A model generated the notes under the pieces. The model made no database searches, had not been told where the DNA came from, and saw nothing but the letters and a program-made list of their open reading frames with translations. DNA of 39,717 nt, taken from Acidobacteriota bacterium. GTDB lineage: Bacteria; Acidobacteriota; Terriglobia; Terriglobales; Acidobacteriaceae. The translations under genes were made by a program, and so were the position numbers. Positions 1-7,592 of this stretch are shown here, in pieces. Within the stretch, counting starts at the first letter, position 1, and each line of letters opens with the position of its first letter. The stretch is taken from NCBI GenBank assembly GCA_021793595.1, contig JAJYSL010000015.1, forward strand, positions 1 through 39,717. The letters are read 5' to 3'.

Positions 1-1570
1 ACTCAATCTGCGCCTGGTTGATCTTGCCAGTCCGATCGCCATGGAACACCTGCCCATAGCTATCTTGAAATTGCGGAATGCTGCTGGCGCCCGGCTGCCA
101 CCCGGCGGCGGCTCCAAATAAAATGCCATACCAGTCCTGATTGAAAAGACCCTCGCCATCGTCATTCCACACCGTATTCAACAAACCGGTGGAACCCAGC
201 CGCTGGCCGTCGCGCACAAATTCCTGAATATTCAAGAGACCCGCATTGAAGTCGGGATAGACCCGGCTCCAATTGTTCACTCCCGGCGCGACCCATGTCT
301 CTAGTCCGGCATTGGTAAACGGCAACAGCCACTTGTCGTAGCCTTGCGGTTCCGGACTATACACCCAGGCAATCGCGATCATGTCCTTTGGCAGCGTCTT
401 CACCTGCTCCGGGGCGTTCATCGCAATATCACCCCAGAACAAAAGCTGCTTGTGGAGCGGCTGCAACGCCTGGTGAATCTGGACCAGGAAGTCCATGTAG
501 ACCTTGCCCAACCCTTCCTTCTCCACTTCATCCTTGGTCTGTCCTTTGCCTAAGTCGAAGGTCTCATCCGCTCCGATATGCATAAACGGCCCAGGAAACA
601 TGGAAGCGATCTCCGTGAACCACTGCTGAATCAGCTGAATCGATCCCGGCTGTACCGGCGCCAGCACCGTGCCGTGCGGTGTCTCCGCTAACTTCGCATA
701 CTTGTCGAACATCAGCGCGTGGTGCAGATGCCCAAATGCCTCCTGCTCGGGCACGATCGTCACGTGATATTGTTGCGCGTATTTCACCAGGTCTTCCACA
801 TCCGCCCGCGTCATTGCTCCCCCTGGAGGCGCGGTCAACGGGTTGGACGCATACGCCAGAGTGTTTTCAAAATACGGCGAGTAGATGTTCACCTTATATT
901 CCGAAAACACCTTCACCTGGTGCTTCTGAAATGCGAGCGTTGGCACCGGACCCCGCGATAGATCGTCGTCTACTCCGCGATACTTCATCGCCGGCCAGTC
1001 GCGAATCAACACCCCATGCAGCACGGCGTTGGAGGCCGAAACTTTTCCATCCGCGATTCCCGGAATAACCAGCTGCTTGATGGTCTGCGCGCCGTAAAAG
1101 AGCCCCGCGCTGGTCGCGGCAATGTCGTATGTTTTGTTTCCATCGGTGACCAGGACGTAGCCTTCGTCATGCATTGCGGGATCAAAAGTCGCGTGAGCGC
1201 GCTGCAGAATCTTCGCCGCATCCTTGTCATCAAGCCGCTTTAAAACGACCTGGACCTTGTCGTGATGCCCTTCGCGTGCCACGACCCCGCGATCTTTCAA
1301 CGTCTCTATCAGGTCGGTTACGGCGAATTTGTCTTCTGGGTCATGGCTGGTGGTTTCGACGCTGATACCGCCTTTCAACGACAGCACTTCACGCGGATGA
1401 ACCTCTCGCGGCATCGGTACCAACGCGAGCGAACTGACGGGCGTCGCAGCAGATGCGGATGTCGAGCGGGGCGTTCCGGTCTGTGCCACGGCAGGAGTAG
1501 AGAGAACAAGCACGCACATAACCGCCAATATCGCATATCCAGCGCAGCGGTGCAAACGATTCAAGGCCAT
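1..1570 (-). CDS. Beta-N-acetylhexosaminidase, GH20 family (C-terminus off the window)
   Basis: Read from an ATG at 1570 to the window edge, this frame stays open for 523 codons. It begins with a signal peptide (MALNRLHRCAG, then a hydrophobic stretch ending PAVAQ), so the enzyme is exported. An N-terminal GH20b-like domain follows (about residues 45-180), then the (beta/alpha)8 domain. The core motif HIGADETFD holds the Asp335-Glu336 pair that GH20 enzymes use for substrate-assisted removal of terminal N-acetylhexosamine. Other family-like segments are IVPEQEAFGHL and the Trp-rich LLFWGD and NTVWNDD. Likely substrates are chitin or peptidoglycan fragments; that is inferred from the family only. 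The start lacks a Shine-Dalgarno sequence, but promoter-like hexamers lie just upstream. The C-terminal part is missing only because the window ends. Confidence 0.92.
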   Translation of the reverse strand, partial: MALNRLHRCAGYAILAVMCVLVLSTPAVAQTGTPRSTSASAATPVSSLALVPMPREVHPREVLSLKGGISVETTSHDPEDKFAVTDLIETLKDRGVVAREGHHDKVQVVLKRLDDKDAAKILQRAHATFDPAMHDEGYVLVTDGNKTYDIAATSAGLFYGAQTIKQLVIPGIADGKVSASNAVLHGVLIRDWPAMKYRGVDDDLSRGPVPTLAFQKHQVKVFSEYKVNIYSPYFENTLAYASNPLTAPPGGAMTRADVEDLVKYAQQYHVTIVPEQEAFGHLHHALMFDKYAKLAETPHGTVLAPVQPGSIQLIQQWFTEIASMFPGPFMHIGADETFDLGKGQTKDEVEKEGLGKVYMDFLVQIHQALQPLHKQLLFWGDIAMNAPEQVKTLPKDMIAIAWVYSPEPQGYDKWLLPFTNAGLETWVAPGVNNWSRVYPDFNAGLLNIQEFVRDGQRLGSTGLLNTVWNDDGEGLFNQDWYGILFGAAAGWQPGASSIPQFQDSYGQVFHGDRTGKINQAQIE

Positions 1571-1577
1571 AGCAAGA

Positions 1578-1606
1578 AGTTTATTTTTCACCTTTTGAGA
1601 ATACAA
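1578..1606 (-). promoter_or_regulatory. Candidate promoter of the GH20 gene
   Basis: On the minus strand TTGTAT (1606-1601), a 17-base spacer and TAAACT (1583-1578) resemble a housekeeping promoter. TAAACT ends 7 bases before the ATG, so the transcript would be leaderless or nearly so, consistent with the missing ribosome binding site. Spacing and hexamers are seen; activity is inferred. Confidence 0.4.
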
Positions 1607-1648
1607 CCAACAAGCCTCTGCTGCCTCCGGTTCTGCTCGCGCCACCGC

Positions 1649-1684
1649 AAAAAAAAGAAACGCTTCCCAAAACTTCAGGAAGCG
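1649..1684 (-). terminator. Intrinsic terminator of the DEAD-box helicase gene
   Basis: On the minus strand CGCTTCC (1684-1678) pairs with GGAAGCG (1667-1661) across a 10-base loop and runs directly into a T-rich tract (1660-1649). It lies 27 bases beyond the helicase stop codon. A competing 12-bp pairing (1654-1665 with 1701-1712) overlaps the stop codon and uses the same bases. Confidence 0.75.
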
Positions 1685-1710
1685 CCTCATTCGTGTGAAC
1701 AAGCGTTTCT

Positions 1711-2874
1711 TTAGGCAGTCAGCGGCATCTTCACCCGGAACCGCTCCATGGTGATCTTCAACGCGCGCTCAATCCGGCGCAAATCGCCTCTTTCTTCTGG
1801 AGCTTGAAACGTGGAAGCGACACCCGACTTGGACGCGCGGCCAGTGCGGCCCACGCGGTGCACAAAGTCTTCCGCCATTTTCGGCATGTCGTAGTTCACC
1901 ACATGTGCAATGTGCGCCACATCGATGCCGCGAGCGGCAACATCCGTTGCCACCAGCACGCGATGCTGTCCCTGAGTAAAGCTGCGCAGGGCTGCACTGC
2001 GTTGCGCCTGGGTGCGATCGCCATGGATGCTGGTCGCATTCCAACCGGACATGCTCAGCTTCTTGGCGACGCGATCGGCACCGTGCTTGGTGCGAACGAA
2101 CACCAGAAAGCTGCCTTTTTCTGAGCGCAGCAGGTGCTCGAGCAACGGCATCTTTTTGTCTGTCGTCACTTCGAACGTCTGCAGGCGAACATTTTCCGCC
2201 GGCTTCAGCACCGATCCCATCTCAATACGAACGGGGTTGCGCAGGTACTCGCGAACCACTTCCGTCACTGGAGATTCCAGCGTTGCCGAATAGCAAAGCG
2301 TTTGATGCTGCACCGGCAAAGCCGCCACAATCCGCTTGATCGCCGGCTTGAATCCCATGTCCAACATGCGATCCACTTCATCCAGCACCAAGATCTGCAC
2401 CTGGTCCAGCTGTACCAGCTTGCGACGCAGAAAATCTTCGAGACGCCCCGGAGTCGCCACAATCAAGCGCGCTCCACGGCGAATCGCCTGTAGCTGCGGA
2501 CCTTCGGACAAACCGCCCACCACCAACGCTGCCTGGCTGGCTGCGTCGAGTGAAAGATTGCGGTAGGCCTGCTCCACCTGCATCGCCAGTTCGCGAGTCG
2601 GCAGAAGAATCAGCGCGAACGGACTTTTGCCGCGAGCCTGCCGGCGGCCTTGGTCTTGGTCGGGTGTCCTGGCGGACTTGTGCATGGCTTCAATGATCGG
2701 AATCAGGAAGCTGAGAGTTTTGCCGGTACCGGTCTGCGCTGTCGCCAGCACGTCGCGGCCTTCCAATGCCGGCGGAATTGCGCCAGCCTGGACCGGGGTG
2801 GGAGTAATGAATTTGGATTGCGCGAGCTTGCTTTGCAGCGTCGGCAAAAGAGTGAAATCGGTAAATTGAGTCAA
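1711..2874 (-). CDS. DEAD-box ATP-dependent RNA helicase, RhlE type, with DEVD motif II
   Basis: A 387-residue helicase with both RecA-like domains and almost no C-terminal tail. Motifs in order: Q motif region (TPTPVQAGAIP), motif I AQTGTGKT (46-53), Ia PTRELAMQ, TPGR, motif II DEVD (165-168), SAT (196-198), ARGIDV and HRVGRTGR (339-346). It should unwind short RNA duplexes using ATP, as RhlE/CsdA relatives do in ribosome assembly, RNA decay and cold adaptation. Motif II is normally DEAD; here the codons read GAT GAA GTG GAT, giving Val for Ala while keeping the catalytic Asp-Glu. The start is TTG at 2874, supported by AAGGA five bases upstream; no better in-frame ATG precedes it. A terminator follows the gene. 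Confidence 0.93.
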   Translation of the reverse strand: MTQFTDFTLLPTLQSKLAQSKFITPTPVQAGAIPPALEGRDVLATAQTGTGKTLSFLIPIIEAMHKSARTPDQDQGRRQARGKSPFALILLPTRELAMQVEQAYRNLSLDAASQAALVVGGLSEGPQLQAIRRGARLIVATPGRLEDFLRRKLVQLDQVQILVLDEVDRMLDMGFKPAIKRIVAALPVQHQTLCYSATLESPVTEVVREYLRNPVRIEMGSVLKPAENVRLQTFEVTTDKKMPLLEHLLRSEKGSFLVFVRTKHGADRVAKKLSMSGWNATSIHGDRTQAQRSAALRSFTQGQHRVLVATDVAARGIDVAHIAHVVNYDMPKMAEDFVHRVGRTGRASKSGVASTFQAPEERGDLRRIERALKITMERFRVKMPLTA

Positions 2875-3355
2875 AATATTCCTTCGTTTCCAAGCCTGCT
2901 TTGCCTTGCACCCATGTGCAGACGGGCCGGAACACAGCTTGCCTTTACGGTCTTCGCGGCCGCAAAAGGTAAGGATGAAACCGCAGGGGATACCGGAGTT
3001 TCAAAGGAGAACGCGGCTACTTTGCGCGTTTCAGGAAACTCTAAAGCAGATTTCTATGGATCTGCTCGGGGTCGACACGAAGAACTGGTTCGACCTCGGA
3101 TGCCACATGACAGCTGGTATGGCGAAAGCGCTTTGCTTCGCCGCACCGCAACGCATACGTCGCGAAGCGATCACGCTGAGAAGGCTTGGGAGGGTGCAAC
3201 TGCGAACGGCTTGCCGCTGGTCTGACAAGAACGGCTCACAACCAAATCACTGAGCGTAGCTTCATCATAACACAGCCGCGCCGCGTGTCTCGAAATGCTA
3301 CTTGCATCAGATTTTGCAGCGCTGCGAACTCATCCTGCTGCAATCGTCGGGATTT
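2875..3355. other. 481-base gap between helicase and response regulator; possible helicase leader
   Basis: No convincing gene. Short frames here (for example 2906-3253 plus and 3031-3228 minus) have no family features. A stem of GCTTCGC/GCGAAGC spans about 3139-3172. A promoter-like pair for the minus strand (GAGACA, 17 bases, TATGAT) lies at 3292-3264. If used, the helicase mRNA would have a leader of about 380 bases; long leaders are known for cold-shock helicase mRNAs such as E. coli deaD. The leader is inference. Confidence 0.4.
3264..3292 (-). promoter_or_regulatory. Candidate promoter for the helicase gene
   Basis: On the minus strand GAGACA (3292-3287), a 17-base spacer and TATGAT (3269-3264). 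The -10 matches five of six consensus bases and the -35 four of six. Judged by eye only. Confidence 0.3.
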
Positions 3356-3817
3356 CTACGAGCGAACGGTCGCGCTCCGCGCCGATTCCTTGCGCCGTTG
3401 CTTGTCCGGAGCGCCGATCATCCCTGGAACTTTCTCGACCGGCCGCTTGCGATCTTCATGCGCGACCAGCAGCGCTTCCAACTGTTGGATCAAAGCGGTG
3501 CTGTTCATCGGCTTCACCAGCATCTCGTCCGCGCCATCGTCGCGCCAGGCATCGTCGCTGGTCGGGAAGGCCGTCAGCAGCGCCACTGCCGGTTGATACG
3601 GCGCGGCTTTCGCGGCGCGCGTTACTTCCAGGCCGGCCTGGTCGTTCTCCATGCGCATGTCGGTAATCACCATCACAAACGTGGCGCGCTGCAGCTTCGA
3701 CTTGGCATCGCGTGCCGACGTTGCAGTCTCCACTTCAAAGCCGTGGATTTCCAGCAGAGCTTTCAAGGTAAGCAGAATGGCGGGTTCATCGTCGACCAAA
3801 AGAATGCGGCGCTTCAT
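3356..3817 (-). CDS. Single-domain response regulator (CheY-like receiver)
   Basis: A 153-residue protein consisting of one receiver domain (about 1-120) and a basic, probably disordered tail of about 30 residues. Receiver signature residues are present: acidic pair D9/D10, phospho-acceptor D53 in VITDMRM, T82 in LLTAF and K102 in LVKPM. It should take a phosphoryl group from a histidine kinase and act by protein contact, since no DNA-binding or enzymatic output domain follows. No kinase gene is adjacent, so it is an orphan. The ATG at 3817 follows AAGGGG at a slightly long distance. It is divergent from the MtaB-type gene, with a gap of about 130 bases. Confidence 0.88.
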   Translation of the reverse strand: MKRRILLVDDEPAILLTLKALLEIHGFEVETATSARDAKSKLQRATFVMVITDMRMENDQAGLEVTRAAKAAPYQPAVALLTAFPTSDDAWRDDGADEMLVKPMNSTALIQQLEALLVAHEDRKRPVEKVPGMIGAPDKQRRKESARSATVRS

Positions 3818-3945
3818 ATGGATGGGATCCCCTTCTAGGTACGCAACTAATGGTAGCCAAGTCAGGCGGTGTTGTCGATCTGCAAGTTAACAGATTCTGC
3901 CGGCGGCATCGCGGTTCCCGGTCGCGCGATTGTTACACTGGCTGG

Positions 3946-5478
3946 GTGACAGGATACCACGTGGAAACCTTCGGCTGCCGTGCCAGCCAGGCTGACGGAG
4001 ATGCAATTTCCGCGGGTCTGGAGGCCCTGGGCGCCTGTCCGGCAGATGCCTCCAGAGAGCCCGACGTCGTGGTGGTCAACACCTGCTCCGTCACCGCGGA
4101 AGCGGATCGCGACGCCCGGGCCTATATTCGCCGCGTCCAGCGCGGCAATCCGAAGGTTCGCATTGTGGTGACCGGCTGCTATGCGCAACGCGCGCCGGAT
4201 GAAGTGGCCGCGCTTCCAGGAGTTTTCGCCGTCGTCGGCAACAGCCATAAAAGCCAGGTCGCGTCCATTGCACTCGGGTCGCTTTATGGGCAAGTGGGGC
4301 CTACATCAGACCAGAATCGCGCGTCTGCTGAGAGCCAGAATGTCAGTGCTGCGATGGCGACCTCATCCGCGCATTTTGTCCCGTTGGAGTCGCTCGCCGC
4401 AGCCCGAAATACCGTCCCGGAACGACTGCCGGGCGCTCCCGCATTTGTTCTTGCGGGAGACATTTTCGCGCACAGCGATTTCGAATTGCCGTCGATGCCT
4501 GATTCCGCCATTGATCGCCTGGCGGAATCCTCCGCCGCCCATCGCACCCGGCCAACCCTCAAAATTCAGGATGGCTGCGGCAGTCGCTGTACCTTCTGCA
4601 TCATCCCATCGACGCGCGGCAATAGCCGGTCTCTGGCGAAGCCGCAAGTGCTCGATTCCGTTGAGCGATTCATCTCGGCCGGAGGGCGGGAGCTTGTCGT
4701 CTCCGGCATCAACTTAGGCCGCTGGGGTCGGGATTTGACGCCGCAAATGCGCTTTGAAGACCTGCTGGCGGAAATCTTCGAAACCACGCCGCTGCCGCGC
4801 CTCCGCATCAGCTCCGTCGAACCGATGGACTGGACCGACGGACTGATCGCGCTGATGCGCCACTACGGACGCGGCCAGCATCCTCGTTTCGCGCGCCATG
4901 TTCACATGCCATTGCAATCCGGTTCGGACCGCGTCCTGCGGCGCATGCATCGCCGTTATCGGCCGTGGCACTACGCCGAACGACTTGCCAAGGTACGCGC
5001 CGCCTGCCCACATGCCTCCATTGGCGCTGACGTTATGGTTGGCTTTCCCGGAGAATCCGACGAGGAATTCCGCGAGAGCTACGACTTCATCGCCGCCCAG
5101 CCGCTCACCTATCTGCACATCTTTCCGTTTTCCGCGCGGCCCGGCACGTCCGGCTGGGACCTTCATCAGCTCCACCCGGTTCCCGCCGCCGTCGTCCGCG
5201 AACGCACGGCTGCGTTGAGCGACCTGATCCGGCAGAAAAATCTCGCCTTCCGTTCCGCGTTCATCGGGAAGCAACTCAGCGCCGTGACCCTGGCGTCACC
5301 CAAAGAAACTTCCGCGAGCAGCATCAGCCCGCGAACTCCCGCCATGTCGGATAACTTCATTTCCATCGAAATCGCGGCCAATCTACCGCCAAATCTGCTG
5401 GTTTCTGCGCAGATCACCGGCCTCACGTCGCACGGCTTATGCGCCGCCATGGCCGGCGAAATACGTTCCATTGCATGA
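3946..5478 (+). CDS. mtaB: MtaB-type tRNA methylthiotransferase (MiaB/MtaB radical SAM family)
   Basis: About 510 residues from a GTG at 3946. This start puts the family N-terminus (YHVETFGCRASQADG) at the usual place; frame upstream of it lacks family sequence. The N-terminal UPF0004 domain carries three cluster cysteines (C11, C47 in NTCSVTAE, C78 in VTGCYAQ). The radical-SAM core has C211, C215 and C218 in CGSRCTFCIIP, and a short TRAM-like C-terminus follows. MtaB converts t6A37 of ANN-decoding tRNAs to ms2t6A37; the order of motifs fits MtaB better than RimO or MiaB. Oddly, about 100 residues (99-202), rich in Ala, Ser and Pro, separate the two cluster domains, where relatives have a short linker. 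It lies just upstream of infC. Confidence 0.85.
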   Translation: MTGYHVETFGCRASQADGDAISAGLEALGACPADASREPDVVVVNTCSVTAEADRDARAYIRRVQRGNPKVRIVVTGCYAQRAPDEVAALPGVFAVVGNSHKSQVASIALGSLYGQVGPTSDQNRASAESQNVSAAMATSSAHFVPLESLAAARNTVPERLPGAPAFVLAGDIFAHSDFELPSMPDSAIDRLAESSAAHRTRPTLKIQDGCGSRCTFCIIPSTRGNSRSLAKPQVLDSVERFISAGGRELVVSGINLGRWGRDLTPQMRFEDLLAEIFETTPLPRLRISSVEPMDWTDGLIALMRHYGRGQHPRFARHVHMPLQSGSDRVLRRMHRRYRPWHYAERLAKVRAACPHASIGADVMVGFPGESDEEFRESYDFIAAQPLTYLHIFPFSARPGTSGWDLHQLHPVPAAVVRERTAALSDLIRQKNLAFRSAFIGKQLSAVTLASPKETSASSISPRTPAMSDNFISIEIAANLPPNLLVSAQITGLTSHGLCAAMAGEIRSIA

Positions 5479-5570
5479 AAATTTGGCAACCGCACGGCCG
5501 CGTCCATCATCTGCTGCAGCAATGGGCAAGGGGCAGTCCATGTGGTCGACGATCTGTTCGAAGGGAATGG

Positions 5571-5610
5571 TATACTTACGAGGCGAGGTATATCCTCGCG
5601 CACTTGGAGG
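5571..5610 (+). promoter_or_regulatory. infC promoter element, leader hairpin and Shine-Dalgarno
   Basis: TGGTATACT gives an extended -10 (hexamer 5571-5576). It is followed by a small hairpin GCGAGG (5583-5588)/CCTCGC (5594-5599) and a strong GGAGG (5606-5610) six bases before the ATC at 5617. This layout places the upstream ATG at 5542 outside the transcript and supports the ATC start. The promoter call is by eye. Confidence 0.5.
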
Positions 5611-5616
5611 CGGCAC

Positions 5617-6252
5617 ATCGATAAGCGTTCGGCGAAACAGTTTATCCGCATCAATGATCGGATACGCGCGCGTGAAATTCGCGTCATTGACGAAAATGGA
5701 GAACAGCTTGGCGTTCTTCCACCCTTTGAAGCCCTGAAAATTGCCCGCGAGCGCGGCCTCGACCTGGTCGAGATCTCTCCCAATGCCGTACCGCCCGTAT
5801 GTCGCATTCAAGACTACGGAAAGTACCTGTACGAGAAAGACAAGGGCGAACGGGCTGCGCGCAAAAAGCAGAAGGTCATCACTATCAAGGAAGTCAAGCT
5901 CTCGGTCACGGTCGATGAGCATGACTACCAGACCAAGAAAAATCAAGCCATTCGCTTTCTGCACGATGGCGATAAGGTGAAGGCCTCGCTTCGTTTTCGC
6001 GGCCGTCAAATGGCCCATCGCGAGTTGGGATATCAGATCATCAATCGCCTGATTCAAGACGTGGGCGACGCCGGCGTCGTGGAGTTTCATCCGCGCATGG
6101 AGGGTACCACGCTGCACGCCATCCTCGCCCCCGGCAAGAAGGTGGAGTCGACAAAGAAGCCCGAAGCACCCAAGCCTGACCCGCGAAAGACTTCCGCAGC
6201 CAAGCGCGTGGAAGCCGCCGAAACGGAACAGACTCCCGCCGCGCAAGCCTGA
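5617..6252 (+). CDS. infC: Translation initiation factor IF-3, apparent ATC start
   Basis: About 211 residues. The IF3 N-domain (FIRINDRIRAREIRVID, then LDLVEISPNAVPPVCRI and DYGKYLYEKDK) is joined by a lysine-rich linker to the C-domain (IKEVKLSVTVDEHDYQTK, VKASLRFRGRQMAHRELG). IF3 binds the 30S subunit, prevents 50S joining and proofreads start codons. The frame extends up to an ATG at 5542, but the extra 25 residues do not resemble IF3. The GGAGG at 5606-5610 sits six bases before ATC at 5617, which begins the family-like sequence. Rare AUU-type starts let IF3 repress its own translation in other bacteria; the same is likely here. The roughly 40-residue C-terminal tail rich in Lys, Ala and Pro is longer than usual. 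A strong terminator follows. Confidence 0.93.
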   Translation: MDKRSAKQFIRINDRIRAREIRVIDENGEQLGVLPPFEALKIARERGLDLVEISPNAVPPVCRIQDYGKYLYEKDKGERAARKKQKVITIKEVKLSVTVDEHDYQTKKNQAIRFLHDGDKVKASLRFRGRQMAHRELGYQIINRLIQDVGDAGVVEFHPRMEGTTLHAILAPGKKVESTKKPEAPKPDPRKTSAAKRVEAAETEQTPAAQA

Positions 6253-6284
6253 GTCTCGCTTCCTCGCAACAGGAATTCTCGATC

Positions 6285-6326
6285 GCCGGAGAGTGCCTAC
6301 CACACGTAGGTTCTCTCCGGCTTTCT
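6285..6326 (+). terminator. Intrinsic terminator after infC
   Basis: GCCGGAGAG (6285-6293) pairs perfectly with CTCTCCGGC (6313-6321), with an inner CCTAC/GTAGG stem, followed by TTTCT. It lies 33 bases after the infC stop codon. Confidence 0.8.
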
Positions 6327-6385
6327 AGTTTCTTCACCGACAAGCCGAGCGGAGATGGACGATAATTCTCTTCATAGGGAAATTC

Positions 6386-7453
6386 ATGCATTGCACCATT
6401 CGCGCGGGACTGGTTGGATTTGGACATGGCGGCACCATTTTTCATGCGCCGTTTCTGCACGCCATCGATGGCCTGGAGCTGGCCGCCATTCTGCAGCGAC
6501 ACGGCGATACCGCCGCGCAGGCCTATCCCGGGGTCGCCATCGCCCGTAGCATGCCGGAATTCCTGGCCCTGCCGGACCTCGATCTTATCGTCATCAGCAC
6601 CCCGCCCTCCACGCATTTTGAGCTTGCCCGTCTGGCACTCGAAGCCGGCAAGCATGTGGTGCTGGACAAGCCCTTTGTCGCCACCAGCGACGAAGCTCGC
6701 CAGCTCATCGAACTGGCCCGCGCCCGAAAACGCATCCTTTCCGTCTACCAGAATTGCCGCTGGGATGGAGATTTCAAGACCCTGCAACAAGTCCTGGCCT
6801 CCAGGGATCTCGGCCGCCTGGTCACGTTCGAGTCGCGCTATGATCGCTACCGACCGGGTCCCCGCACCAAGCCCTGGCAGGAAAAAACTCTTCCCGGGAA
6901 CGGCGTGCTGCATGACCTGGCTGCGCACCTGGTCGATCAGGCGCTGGTGCTTTTTGGCACGCCCGAGGCCATCATGGCCGATGTCCGCCTGGAACGGGAC
7001 GCGGCCGTCGTCAACGATGCGTTCACCGTCTACCTGTACTATCCACGGCTGCGCGTCATGCTCAGTTCCACGATGCTGGCTCGCACCGCCGGCCCTCGCT
7101 TTGTTGCCCACGGCACGCTGGGGTCCTTTGTGAAGTATGGCCTCGATCCGCAGGAGCGGGCGCTGCAAGGCGGCGCGACCTTAGGCGATCCGCACTGGGG
7201 AGAGGATCCCGAAGCTAACTGGGGAATCCTCGCAACCATGCGCGATGGACAGCCTATAGAGCGCCGCGTACCCACGCTGCCGGGCGACTACCGGAAGTAT
7301 TACCAGAATGTTCGCGATGCGATCTGGGACGTAGCGCCTTTGGCTGTCACCGCGGAACAGGGCTGGCGCACCATCCGCCTGCTCGAGCTGGCGCTGGAAA
7401 GCAGTGCAGCGCGCTGCGCGCTCCCCTGCGCCTCGCTCGATGCGGTACCGTAA
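6386..7453 (+). CDS. Gfo/Idh/MocA family NAD(P)-dependent oxidoreductase
   Basis: A 355-residue protein. The N-terminal Rossmann fold has GFGHGG (11-16) for dinucleotide binding and the family's KP motif as DKP (94-96; EKP in many members). The C-terminal alpha/beta domain carries HDLAAHLVDQ with D177 and H181, the usual catalytic pair. This last motif resembles the YdgJ/YhhX and IolW-type scyllo-inositol dehydrogenase branch, which reduces or oxidises sugar or inositol ketones, but the substrate cannot be read from sequence. The ATG at 6386 follows AGGGA six bases upstream. It follows the infC terminator, so it is probably its own unit. It is convergent with the peroxiredoxin gene; the 139-base gap shows no clear terminator. 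Confidence 0.88.
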   Translation: MHCTIRAGLVGFGHGGTIFHAPFLHAIDGLELAAILQRHGDTAAQAYPGVAIARSMPEFLALPDLDLIVISTPPSTHFELARLALEAGKHVVLDKPFVATSDEARQLIELARARKRILSVYQNCRWDGDFKTLQQVLASRDLGRLVTFESRYDRYRPGPRTKPWQEKTLPGNGVLHDLAAHLVDQALVLFGTPEAIMADVRLERDAAVVNDAFTVYLYYPRLRVMLSSTMLARTAGPRFVAHGTLGSFVKYGLDPQERALQGGATLGDPHWGEDPEANWGILATMRDGQPIERRVPTLPGDYRKYYQNVRDAIWDVAPLAVTAEQGWRTIRLLELALESSAARCALPCASLDAVP

Positions 7454-7592
7454 AACGCTGGAATATTGAACCGTAGCTAAAAAGCGAGGAAACCTCATCC
7501 TGAACAGGGCGGAGGATATCTGCATTTATGAAGGATGCCAATACCTAGATTCTTCGCCCCGCCCAGAATAACGCCCTTTCAGCAGCAATAGG

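Noticed and set aside
3031..3228. Minus-strand frame reading VIASRRMRCGAAKQS, reminiscent of translated intergenic repeats
   Set aside because: The DNA has only one 7-bp inverted repeat and no second copy in the window, so neither a gene nor a repeat family can be supported.
2906..3253. 115-codon plus-strand frame between the helicase and response regulator
   Set aside because: No ribosome binding site, no recognisable domain, and composition like random frames in GC-rich DNA.
5542..5616. N-terminal extension of infC from the ATG at 5542
   Set aside because: The extra residues do not look like IF3, a promoter-like element lies downstream of that ATG, and a strong Shine-Dalgarno points to the ATC at 5617.
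7454..7592. Possible terminator between the oxidoreductase and peroxiredoxin genes (GGGCGG...CCGCCC)
   Set aside because: The arms are about 45 bases apart, pair over only six bases and have no T tract.
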